Below are positions 8,481 to 15,697 of a stretch of DNA of 64,000 nucleotides, one piece after another. Source of the stretch: Streptomyces catenulae. Its GTDB lineage: Bacteria; Actinomycetota; Actinomycetes; Streptomycetales; Streptomycetaceae. Every line of letters begins with the position of its first letter. Position 1 is the first letter of the stretch. The position numbers and the translations under genes were made by a program. Below the pieces are notes generated by a model. It ran no database searches. It saw only the letters and a list, made by a program, of their open reading frames with translations, and was not told the origin of the DNA. The stretch lies in NCBI RefSeq assembly GCF_000718015.1, contig NZ_JODY01000016.1, forward strand, positions 45,363 to 109,362, in the 5' to 3' direction.

Positions 8481-9440
8481 CTACCGCCCGCCGTCGGCCT
8501 CCGGCCCGTCCGACGGATCGGCTCCGGCGTCCTTCGGGTCCCGGGACTCCTTGGGGAGCCGGGGCCAGGTGCGGCCGGTGTCGGTCTGCGGGTCCCGGCG
8601 GCGGAGATAGCGCTCGAACTCCCGGGCGATGGCGTCACCGGACGCCTCCGGCAGATCCGCGGTGTCCCGCGCCTCCTCCAGCGTCTGGACGTACTCGGCG
8701 ACCTCGCTGTCCTCGGCCGCCAGCTGGTCCACGCCCAGCTGCCAGGCGCGGGCGTCCTCGGTCAGCTCGCCCTGCGGGACCCGGATGCCGAGCAGGTCCT
8801 CCAGGCGGTTGAGCAGCGCCAGGCTGGCCTTCGGGTTGGGCGGCTGGGAGACGTAGTGCGGCACCGCGGCCCAGAGGCTGACGGCCGGGACCCCGGCGTG
8901 GGTGCACGCCTCCTGGAGGATGCCGACGATGCCGGTGGGGCCCTCGTAGCGGGACTCCTCCAGATCCATCCGGGTCGCCAGATCGGTGTCTGAGGTGACG
9001 CCGCTGACCGGCACCGGCCGGGTGTGCGGGGTGTCGCCGAGCAGCGCGCCGAGCACCACCAGCATCTCCACGCCCAGCTCATGGGCGAAGCCGAGGATCT
9101 CGTTGCAGAACGAGCGCCAGCGCATGCTCGGCTCGATGCCGCGGACCAGCACCAGATCGCGGCGGCGGCCCTTGCCGTCGGAGTCCTCGATCCGGACGAC
9201 CGACAGCCGGGTGGTGGGCCAGGTGACCTTGCGGACGCCGTCCTCCAGGAAGACGGTCGGGCGGTTGACCTGGAAGTCGTAGTAGTCCTCGGCGTCGAGC
9301 GCGGCGAAGACCTTGCCCTGCCATTCACGGTGCAGATGAGCGACCGCGGCGGAGGCGGCGTCGCCGGCGTCGTTCCAGCCTTCGAACGCGGCCACCATCA
9401 CCGGGTCGATCAGCTCGGGAACACCCTCCAGCTCGATCAC
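8481..9440 (-). CDS. PAC2 family protein
   Basis: A 319-residue protein of the PAC2 family, related to proteasome assembly chaperone 2. Bacterial members have no settled function. The start is GTG 9440, with GGAGG seven bases upstream, giving VIELEGVPELIDPVMVAAFEGWNDAG; the AFEGWNDAGDAAS stretch is the family's most conserved part. The C-terminal 40 residues are charged and probably disordered. It is convergent with mshC. A role in proteasome assembly here is not supported: the proteasome genes lie about 20 kb away and the bacterial core is not known to need it. Confidence 0.88.
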   Translation of the reverse strand: MIELEGVPELIDPVMVAAFEGWNDAGDAASAAVAHLHREWQGKVFAALDAEDYYDFQVNRPTVFLEDGVRKVTWPTTRLSVVRIEDSDGKGRRRDLVLVRGIEPSMRWRSFCNEILGFAHELGVEMLVVLGALLGDTPHTRPVPVSGVTSDTDLATRMDLEESRYEGPTGIVGILQEACTHAGVPAVSLWAAVPHYVSQPPNPKASLALLNRLEDLLGIRVPQGELTEDARAWQLGVDQLAAEDSEVAEYVQTLEEARDTADLPEASGDAIAREFERYLRRRDPQTDTGRTWPRLPKESRDPKDAGADPSDGPEADGGR

Positions 9441-9555
9441 CCAGCGCCTCCTTCCGGCCGGTGTTCCGCCGCTGAGCGGCCACCGGCACCCCGTTTCCTT
9501 GCGTGCGCTCCCCAGCCTACGGGGTCCACGGCGTCCGGCCGCAGCCCCTGTGCAC

Positions 9556-9571
9556 GAATGAGTGCTCATTC
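9556..9571. promoter_or_regulatory. Operator-like palindrome upstream of the PAC2 gene
   Basis: GAATGAGTGCTCATTC is a perfect 7+2+7 inverted repeat 115 bases before the PAC2 start codon. This form is common for TetR-type operators. No TetR gene is present in the window. Confidence 0.45.
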
Positions 9572-9631
9572 ATCCGAGGTGTTCGGAAGGACCTTCGAGC
9601 GCCCGGCCGCCGCGCCCGGTACCGCCCGCCG

Positions 9632-10297
9632 TCACCCCGCCGTCCGCACCCACCGCTCCACCCCCACGAGGTGGACCGTGGCCCACGCCCGCGCCCCCTC
9701 CGTGTCGCCCTCGCGCAGCGCGGTGAGGATCGCGCGGTGTTCGGCGAGCGTCCGGGCCACCGCGTCCCGCTGCGCCGGCCCGCCCCGGGCCCGGGTGGCC
9801 GGACCCGACAGGCCCTGGAGCAGCGCGCAGAGCACGGAGTTGCCGGACGCCGCCGCGATCCGCCGGTGGAACTCCAGGTCACCGGCGACCAGCTCGACCT
9901 CCGACGGCGCGGGGCCCAGCGCGTCCAACCCGGCCTCCAGCGCGTCGAGTTCGGCCGCGGCGATCCGTCCGGCGGCCATCGCGGTGGCGGCGGGCTCCAG
10001 GATCCGGCGGACCGCGAGGAACTCCAGCGCCGTGTCGTCGCGGTGGAGGTCGACCACGAAACTCAGCGCCTCCAGCAGCAGCCGCGGGGCGAGACTGGTG
10101 ACGTAGGTGCCGTCGCCCTGCCGTACGTCGAGGATGCGGATCAGCGACAGCGCCCGCACCGCCTCGCGCAGCGAGTTGCGGGAAAGGCCCAGCTCAGCGG
10201 CGAGTTCGCTCTCCCTGGGCAGCCGGTCGCCCGGCCGCAGCGCCCCCGTGACGATCATCCCCTTGATCTTCTCGATGGCCTCGTCAGTGACCCCCAC
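9632..10297 (-). CDS. FadR/GntR family transcriptional regulator (FCD domain)
   Basis: A 221-residue regulator. The N-terminal winged helix-turn-helix (about residues 5-70) contains GDRLPRESELAAELGLSR and REAVRAL. The C-terminal all-helical FCD domain binds the ligand; its metal-site acidic and His residues include DLEFHRRIAAASGN. The GTG at 10297 follows GGGGAGG by six bases. It is separated from glpD by 176 bases and has its own operator-like palindrome upstream, suggesting autoregulation. The effector is probably a small carboxylic acid, as is usual for this subfamily, but no target gene is obvious. Confidence 0.85.
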   Translation of the reverse strand: MGVTDEAIEKIKGMIVTGALRPGDRLPRESELAAELGLSRNSLREAVRALSLIRILDVRQGDGTYVTSLAPRLLLEALSFVVDLHRDDTALEFLAVRRILEPAATAMAAGRIAAAELDALEAGLDALGPAPSEVELVAGDLEFHRRIAAASGNSVLCALLQGLSGPATRARGGPAQRDAVARTLAEHRAILTALREGDTEGARAWATVHLVGVERWVRTAG

Positions 10298-10335
10298 GGC
10301 CGACCTCCCCGTTCGGAACCGCCGGACATCCGCCT

Positions 10336-10354
10336 CCAGACATCCGATGTCTGG
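10336..10354. promoter_or_regulatory. Perfect palindrome, probable FadR-type operator
   Basis: CCAGACATCCGATGTCTGG is a perfect 9+1+9 palindrome, 38 bases before the regulator's start codon. A further GACAT half-site follows at once on the right. The position fits autoregulation by the adjacent GntR protein. Confidence 0.6.
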
Positions 10355-10473
10355 GACATTATGGCCCGGCCTCCGGGGGCCTTCGCACCCCGTGCCCGCA
10401 CATGCCGGAGGGGCGGCCCCGTACGGGAACCGCCCCTCCGTCCGGCCGTACGCACCCGGCGTACGCCCCGGGC

Positions 10474-12078
10474 TCAGCCTTCGAGCATGCCCTTCACCTT
10501 GGCGCGGACGTCCTCGGTGTCCAGGCCGCGGATGGTCAGCGTGGTCCGGCGGCGCAGCACGTCGTCCACGGTCTCGGCCCACTCGTGGTCACGGGCGTAG
10601 GCGACCTGCGCCCAGATCTCCGGCGCGTCCGGGTGGATGCGCTCGGCAAGCTCCGGGTTCTCGTTCGCCAGGCGCGCGATGTCGAACGACAGCGAACCGT
10701 AGTGCGTGGCGAGGTGGCGCGCGGTCTCCGGGGTCATCTGCGGGCCGTCGGCGGTGCCGTCGACCAGCAGGCGGTGGGCGACCGCGTTCGGGTTGGCGAT
10801 ACCGGGCAGCGGGAGCTTCTTCGGCAGGCGCGCGATCGGCTCCATGTCACCGGCCAGCGGGTGGCCGGGGAGCGCGGCGAGCTTGTTCATGACCGTACGG
10901 CCGATGTGGCGGAAGGTCGTCCACTTGCCGCCCGCGACGGAGAGCATGCCGCCGCTGCCCTCGGTCACGACGGTCTCGCGCTTGGCCTTGGAGGTGTCGC
11001 CGGGGCCGCCGGGCAGCACCCGCAGACCGGCGAACGAGTAGGTGATCAGGTCGCGCGTCAGCTGCTGGTCACGGACGGAGAAGGCGGCCTCGTCCAGGAT
11101 CTGGGCGGTGTCCTTCTCGGTGACCGCGACGTCCGCCGGGTCGCCCTCGTACTCCTCGTCGGTGGTACCGAGCAGCAGCATGTCCTCCCAGGGGAGGGCG
11201 AAGGTGATGCGGTACTTGTCGATCGGGGTGGCCAGCGCCGCCTTCCAGGGGGAGGTGCGCTTGAGGACCAGGTGCGCGCCCTTGGAGAGGCGGATGGAGG
11301 GGGCCGCGTTCGGGTCCTCCATCTTGCGCAGGTGGTCCACCCACGGGCCGGTCGCGTTGAGGACCAGGCGGGCGCTGACGCCGAACTCCTCGCCGTCCGT
11401 GCGGTCCTTCAGCTCGGCACCGGTGACCCGGCCCTGGGTGAAGCGCAGGCCGGTGACCTCGGCGTGGTTGAGGACCGTGGCGCCCGCCGCGACGGCGGCG
11501 CGGACGGTCATCAGCGCCATCCGGGCGTCGTTCATCTGGTCGTCGCCGTAGACCGCGACGGCCTTGAGGTTGTCGGTCCGCAGCTCCGGCACGTCGCGCT
11601 GGGCCTTGGCCGGGGATATGACGTGGCCGACGCCGTCACCGAACGCGGAGAGCGCGGAGTAGGCGAAGACACCGGCGCCGAGCTTCGCCGCGCCGTGCGG
11701 GCCGCCCTTGTAGACGGGCAGGTAGAAGGTGAGGGGGTTGGCGAGGTGCGGCGCCACCTCACGGGAGACCGCACGCCGCTCGAAGTGGTTCTCCGCCACC
11801 AGCTTCACCGCACCGGTCTGCAGGTAGCGCAGACCGCCGTGGAGCAGCTTGGAGGAGGCGGAGGAGGTGGCGCCGGCGAAGTCGCCGGCGTCCACCAGGG
11901 CCACCCGCAGTCCGGCCTGCGCGGCGTGCCAGGCAGTGGAGATGCCCAGGATGCCGCCACCGATCACCAGGAGGTCGTACGTCGCCTTGGACAGCTGTTC
12001 CCGGGTTTCGGCGCGGCTCGGGGTCGAACCGTCGGCCGGGTGCGTCCCGAGTGCCGGGACGCTCTGCAGGGTGCTCAT
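10474..12078 (-). CDS. glpD: Glycerol-3-phosphate dehydrogenase
   Basis: GlpD oxidises sn-glycerol 3-phosphate to dihydroxyacetone phosphate with FAD, passing electrons to the respiratory chain at the membrane. The 534-residue product has the N-terminal FAD-binding motif LLVIGGGILGISTAWHAA (about residues 34-51) and the FAD-oxidoreductase stretch GATSSASSKLLHGGLRYL. The C-terminal domain closes the protein (DVLRRRTTLTIRGLDTED). The start is ATG 12078; a TTG precedes it. It begins three bases after glpK ends, and its ribosome site (GAGGAG) lies in the last codons of glpK, so the two are translationally linked. Confidence 0.95.
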   Translation of the reverse strand: MSTLQSVPALGTHPADGSTPSRAETREQLSKATYDLLVIGGGILGISTAWHAAQAGLRVALVDAGDFAGATSSASSKLLHGGLRYLQTGAVKLVAENHFERRAVSREVAPHLANPLTFYLPVYKGGPHGAAKLGAGVFAYSALSAFGDGVGHVISPAKAQRDVPELRTDNLKAVAVYGDDQMNDARMALMTVRAAVAAGATVLNHAEVTGLRFTQGRVTGAELKDRTDGEEFGVSARLVLNATGPWVDHLRKMEDPNAAPSIRLSKGAHLVLKRTSPWKAALATPIDKYRITFALPWEDMLLLGTTDEEYEGDPADVAVTEKDTAQILDEAAFSVRDQQLTRDLITYSFAGLRVLPGGPGDTSKAKRETVVTEGSGGMLSVAGGKWTTFRHIGRTVMNKLAALPGHPLAGDMEPIARLPKKLPLPGIANPNAVAHRLLVDGTADGPQMTPETARHLATHYGSLSFDIARLANENPELAERIHPDAPEIWAQVAYARDHEWAETVDDVLRRRTTLTIRGLDTEDVRAKVKGMLEG

Positions 12079-12081
12079 CAA

Positions 12082-13632
12082 TTACTCCTCGACAGTGTCG
12101 TCGTCGAGCCAGCCCATGGAGCGTTCCACTGCCTTGAGCCAGCTCTTGTACTCGCGGTCACGGGTGGCCGCATCCATCCGGGGGGTCCATTCGGCGGCCC
12201 GGCGCCAGTTGGCGCGCAGCTCGTCGGTGCTGGACCAGAAGCCGACGGCCAGACCGGCCGCGTAGGCAGCGCCGAGGCAGGTCGTCTCGGCGACCATCGG
12301 GCGCACCACCGGCGCGTCCAGGAAGTCCGAGATGGTCTGCATCAGCAGGTTGTTGGAGGTCATACCGCCGTCGACCTTGAGTGCGGTCAGCTCGACGCCG
12401 GAGTCCTTCGTCATGGCGTCGGTGATCTCGCGGGTCTGCCAGGCGGTGGCCTCGAGTACGGCGCGGGCGATGTGCGCCTTGGTGACGTAACGGGTCAGAC
12501 CCGCGATGACACCGCGCGCGTCGGAGCGCCAGTAGGGGGCGAACAGGCCGGAGAAGGCCGGGACGAAGTAGGCGCCGCCGTTGTCCTCGACGGTGGAGGC
12601 CAGCGTCTCGATCTCCGCGGCGGAGTTGATCAGGCCCATCTGGTCGCGCATCCACTGCACCAGCGAACCGGTGACGGCGATGGAGCCTTCCAGCGCGTAG
12701 ACCGCGTCCTGGTCGCCGATGCGGTAGCCGACGGTGGTCAGCAGCCCGTTGTACGAGTTCACCGGCTGGTTGCCGGTGTTCATCAGCATGAAGGTGCCGG
12801 TGCCGTACGTGGACTTGGCCTCACCCTGCGAGAAGCAGGTCTGGCCGAAGAGCGCGGCCTGCTGGTCACCGAGGGCGGAGGCGACCGGGACACCGGCGAG
12901 GGTGCCACCGGCGGCCAGGCCGTAGACCTCGGCGGAGGACTTGATCTCCGGGAGGACCTCGGCGGGGATGCCGATCGACTGGAGGATCTTGTCGTCCCAC
13001 TCCAGCGTGTGGAGGTTCATCAGGAGGGTGCGCGAGGCGTTGGTGACGTCCGTGACGTGCACACCGCCGTTCACGCCACCGGTGAGGTTCCAGATGACCC
13101 AGGAGTCCATGGTGCCGAAGAGGATGTCGCCGCGCTCGGCGCGCTCGCGCAGCCCCTCGACGTTGTCCAGCAGCCAGCGGATCTTCGGGCCCGCGAAGTA
13201 CGAGGCCAGCGGGAGGCCGGTCTCGCGGCGGAAGCGGTCCTGGCCGACGTTGCGGCCCAGCTCCTTGCAGAGCGCGTCGGTGCGGGTGTCCTGCCAGACG
13301 ATGGCGTTGTGGACCGGCTCACCGGTGTGCTTGTCCCACAGCAGCGTGGTCTCGCGCTGGTTGGTGATGCCGATCGCCTTGACGTCGTCGGCGGTGACGC
13401 CGGCCTTCGCGACGGCGCCGGCCACGACCTGCTGGACGTTGGCCCAGATCTCGGCGGCATCGTGTTCGACCCAGCCGGGCTTGGGGAAGATCTGTTCGTG
13501 CTCCTTCTGGTCGACCGACACGATGCGGCCGTCCTTGTCGAACACGATGCAGCGGCTGGAAGTCGTGCCCTGGTCGATGGCCGCGATGAACGGGCCGTGA
13601 CCGTGGGAGGAGGTGGAGGGGGTGTCGCTCAT
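12082..13632 (-). CDS. glpK: Glycerol kinase
   Basis: GlpK phosphorylates glycerol with ATP to glycerol 3-phosphate, trapping it in the cell. The 516-residue product is full length. It has the FGGY-family phosphate motif [16 protein letters not shown] near the N-terminus and the substrate-contact segment [12 protein letters not shown]. The conserved C-terminal FGGY signature lies around [15 protein letters not shown]. The start is ATG 13632; an upstream in-frame ATG would add a 32-residue Pro/Arg-rich extension unlike the family. It lies 49 bases after glpF in the same operon. Confidence 0.95.
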   Translation of the reverse strand: MSDTPSTSSHGHGPFIAAIDQGTTSSRCIVFDKDGRIVSVDQKEHEQIFPKPGWVEHDAAEIWANVQQVVAGAVAKAGVTADDVKAIGITNQRETTLLWDKHTGEPVHNAIVWQDTRTDALCKELGRNVGQDRFRRETGLPLASYFAGPKIRWLLDNVEGLRERAERGDILFGTMDSWVIWNLTGGVNGGVHVTDVTNASRTLLMNLHTLEWDDKILQSIGIPAEVLPEIKSSAEVYGLAAGGTLAGVPVASALGDQQAALFGQTCFSQGEAKSTYGTGTFMLMNTGNQPVNSYNGLLTTVGYRIGDQDAVYALEGSIAVTGSLVQWMRDQMGLINSAAEIETLASTVEDNGGAYFVPAFSGLFAPYWRSDARGVIAGLTRYVTKAHIARAVLEATAWQTREITDAMTKDSGVELTALKVDGGMTSNNLLMQTISDFLDAPVVRPMVAETTCLGAAYAAGLAVGFWSSTDELRANWRRAAEWTPRMDAATRDREYKSWLKAVERSMGWLDDDTVEE

Positions 13633-13681
13633 GGTGTGCTCCAGTGATTCTGTGCGGGCGGAGTCGGGACGGGGACGCGGC

Positions 13682-14470
13682 TCAGGCGAAGGCCACCTGA
13701 TAGATGCCACCGGCGATGGCTCCGCCAATCAGCGGGCCGACGACCGGGATCCATGCGTAGCCCCAGTCGGAGCCGCCCTTGTTCGGCAGCGGCAGCAGCG
13801 CGTGCACGATACGCGGGCCCAGGTCGCGGACGGGGTTGATCGCGTACCCGGTCGGGCCGCCGAGCGACAGACCGATGCCGACGACGACGAACGCCACCAG
13901 CAGCGAGCCGATCGGGCCGACGCCCTTGCCGTTGTCGCTCAGACCCAGATTGAGGATCGCCAGCACGAGCACGATGGTGGCGATGATCTCGGTCACGAGG
14001 TTCTGAACTGCGTTCCGGATCTCCGGACCGGTGGAGAAGATGCCGAGGACGGGGCCCGCCTTGGGAGCGGTGGCCTTGTCCACCATGCCTTCCTGGCCGT
14101 TGTGCGCGGCCAGCACCTCCGGGTCCGACATGTGCGCCTTGAACTGCCCGTAGTAGGCCAGCCAGACCAGTACCGCGCCGATCATGGCGCCGAGCAGCTG
14201 ACCGGCGAAGTACACCGGCACCTGGCTCCACTCGGTGCCGCCCTTGATCGCGAGGGCGAGGGTCACCGCGGGGTTGAGGTGGGCACCGGACTTGGCGGCG
14301 ATGTACGCGCCCGTGAGTACGGCGAAGCCCCAACCGAAGGCGATGGCGACCCAGCCGGCCGCATGCGCCTTGGAGCGCTTGAAGGTGACGGCGGCGCAGA
14401 CGCCACCGCCGAGCAGTATCAGAACAGCGGTACCTATGGTCTCGCTGAGGAAGATGTCGGAGCTGGACAC
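13682..14470 (-). CDS. glpF: Glycerol uptake facilitator (MIP/aquaglyceroporin)
   Basis: A 262-residue membrane channel with six predicted helices. The first pore half-helix has the normal NPA motif ([12 protein letters not shown]). The second reads NPV ([13 protein letters not shown]), a change from Ala to Val encoded by GTC. The following Arg, part of the selectivity filter, is kept, and the Asp after it (NPxRD) is typical of glycerol facilitators rather than water channels. The GTG at 14470 has GGAG seven bases upstream. It is the first gene of the glpF-glpK-glpD operon and lies downstream of gylR. Confidence 0.92.
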   Translation of the reverse strand: MSSSDIFLSETIGTAVLILLGGGVCAAVTFKRSKAHAAGWVAIAFGWGFAVLTGAYIAAKSGAHLNPAVTLALAIKGGTEWSQVPVYFAGQLLGAMIGAVLVWLAYYGQFKAHMSDPEVLAAHNGQEGMVDKATAPKAGPVLGIFSTGPEIRNAVQNLVTEIIATIVLVLAILNLGLSDNGKGVGPIGSLLVAFVVVGIGLSLGGPTGYAINPVRDLGPRIVHALLPLPNKGGSDWGYAWIPVVGPLIGGAIAGGIYQVAFA

Positions 14471-14581
14471 CCGCGACTCCTTTGTCCTTCGTCCAGGGGA
14501 AGGCGAACCCCGGGTCTCCGGTGGTCCGCGCCCTCCGAGAGGGCTGTGGTCGGCCCCGCGGCATTGCCCACCATAACGAAT

Positions 14582-14604
14582 ATTGTCGTGTGGTGTTCGA
14601 CAAT
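14582..14604. promoter_or_regulatory. Probable GylR operator in the glpF promoter
   Basis: ATTGTCG and CGACAAT form a perfect 7-base inverted repeat with a 9-base spacer. The right arm belongs to the 12-mer GTTCGACAATGC (14595-14606), which is repeated exactly upstream of gylR. It sits just downstream of the predicted transcription start, a repressor position. Confidence 0.6.
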
Positions 14605-14621
14605 GCCGACCGACGAACGGC

Positions 14622-14650
14622 AGTTTTGTCCACCTGTTGAACGGCGTCAA
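14622..14650 (-). promoter_or_regulatory. Candidate promoter of the glpFKD operon
   Basis: Read leftward, TTGACG (14650-14645) and AAAACT (14627-14622) are separated by 17 bases. The expected start site is near 14615, next to the operator. Confidence 0.45.
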
Positions 14651-14697
14651 GGGTTCTGTGGCGAAAAATTAACCTGGACAAGCAGTGGCAATACGGA

Positions 14698-15462
14698 TCA
14701 GAACCGGCCCGCGCCCAGGTCCCTGGATACAGCCCGTGCGCAATCCCTGACAGCAGCGACGATTTCCGGCCGCACCACACCGTCCTGGCACACCCGCTCG
14801 ACGGCCCCGGTGATGCCCACCGAACCCACCGGCATCCGCCGCCGGTCGTGCACCGGCGCGGCCACCGACGCCACGCCCTCCCAGGTCTCCTCGACGTCCG
14901 CGGCCCACCCCCGCGCCCGGGTCAGCTCCAGCGCCGTCTCGAAGGCGTCCGCCCCGGTCACCGTGTGCGGGGTGAGCGGCTCCCGCTCCACCTCCGCGAC
15001 CTCGCTGTGCGCCACCGGGTCGTACGCGCACAGCACCTTGCCCAGTGCGGTGCTGTACAGCGGGTGCATCGCGCCCACCTCCAGGACCTGACGGCTGTCG
15101 TCCGGCCGGAAGACGTGGTGCACGATCAGGACGCCCTGTTGGTGCAGGACGCCGAGGTAGACGCTCTCGCCGCTGGAGCGCGCCAGGTCATCGGTCCAGA
15201 CGAGGGCGCGGGCGCGCAGCTCGTGGACGTCGAGATAGCTGTTGCCCAGGCGCAGCAGCTCCGCGCCGAGCTGGTAGCGGCCGGACGCCGGGTCCTGCTC
15301 GACGAACCCCTCCTGCTGGAGGGTGCGCAGGATGCCGTGGGTGGTGCCCTTGGCCAGGCCGATCGCGGAGGAGATGTCGGACAGTCCCAGCCGCCGTTCC
15401 CCGCCGGCCAGCAGCCGCAGCACCGCGGCGGCTCGCTCCAGCGACTGGATGGTGCGTGCCAT
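14698..15462 (-). CDS. gylR: IclR-family regulator of the glycerol operon
   Basis: A 254-residue IclR-family regulator, the length I recall for S. coelicolor GylR. The N-terminal helix-turn-helix (about residues 1-75) reads ARTIQSLERAAAVLRLLAGG... and GLAKGTTHGILRTLQQEGF. The C-terminal domain binds the inducer, probably glycerol 3-phosphate as described for GylR. The ATG at 15462 has GGAGG seven bases upstream. It lies directly upstream of glpF in the same direction and carries the same 12-base site in its own promoter, consistent with autoregulation. Confidence 0.92.
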   Translation of the reverse strand: MARTIQSLERAAAVLRLLAGGERRLGLSDISSAIGLAKGTTHGILRTLQQEGFVEQDPASGRYQLGAELLRLGNSYLDVHELRARALVWTDDLARSSGESVYLGVLHQQGVLIVHHVFRPDDSRQVLEVGAMHPLYSTALGKVLCAYDPVAHSEVAEVEREPLTPHTVTGADAFETALELTRARGWAADVEETWEGVASVAAPVHDRRRMPVGSVGITGAVERVCQDGVVRPEIVAAVRDCARAVSRDLGAGRF

Positions 15463-15483
15463 CGGACAACCTCCAAGATGCGG

Positions 15484-15520
15484 GTTCGACAATGCTGAAC
15501 GATATCGGTCGATGCCGAAC
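15484..15520. promoter_or_regulatory. Probable GylR operator in the gylR promoter
   Basis: This region contains the 12-mer GTTCGACAATGC (15484-15495), identical to the one before glpF. Read leftward it also has two half-sites, GTTCGGCAT and GTTCAGCAT, spaced 20 bases start to start. It lies between gylR and the divergent metH. Confidence 0.55.
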
Positions 15521-15626
15521 CACGGGAGGGTCGGAGTCCACTTGTGATCATGGCCGGTGTACGCCGGTCCGGTACCTCAGGAGTCCAGGCGCTGGAACAG
15601 GAGGACACCTGTACCGGACCGCCGGT

Positions 15627-15632
15627 TAGGCT
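15627..15632 (+). promoter_or_regulatory. Candidate -10 box of metH
   Basis: TAGGCT lies 65 bases before the metH ATG, giving a leader of about 59 bases. It is followed, six bases later, by an out-of-frame GTG at 15639. Confidence 0.45.
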
Positions 15633-15697
15633 GGCGACGTGCGCCGCCTACCGGGAGGCGCAAAGCCGACAGCCGTCGCAACCAGGGGAGCACCTCC

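Noticed and set aside
8481..9440. PAC2 protein as a chaperone of the bacterial proteasome
   Set aside because: The family name comes from the eukaryotic chaperone, but it lies apart from the proteasome locus and bacterial 20S assembly is not known to require it.
10402..13647. A 1081-codon plus-strand frame opposite glpD and glpK
   Set aside because: It is a shadow of the two conserved minus-strand genes, in the antisense frame that shares GC-rich third positions. Its product is Val/Gly/Arg/Asp rich without any domain.
15500..15697. Cobalamin or SAM/SAH riboswitch upstream of metH
   Set aside because: The leader predicted from the -10 box is only about 59 bases, and I could not find the conserved B12-box or S-box style core sequences. 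A covariance-model search would be decisive.
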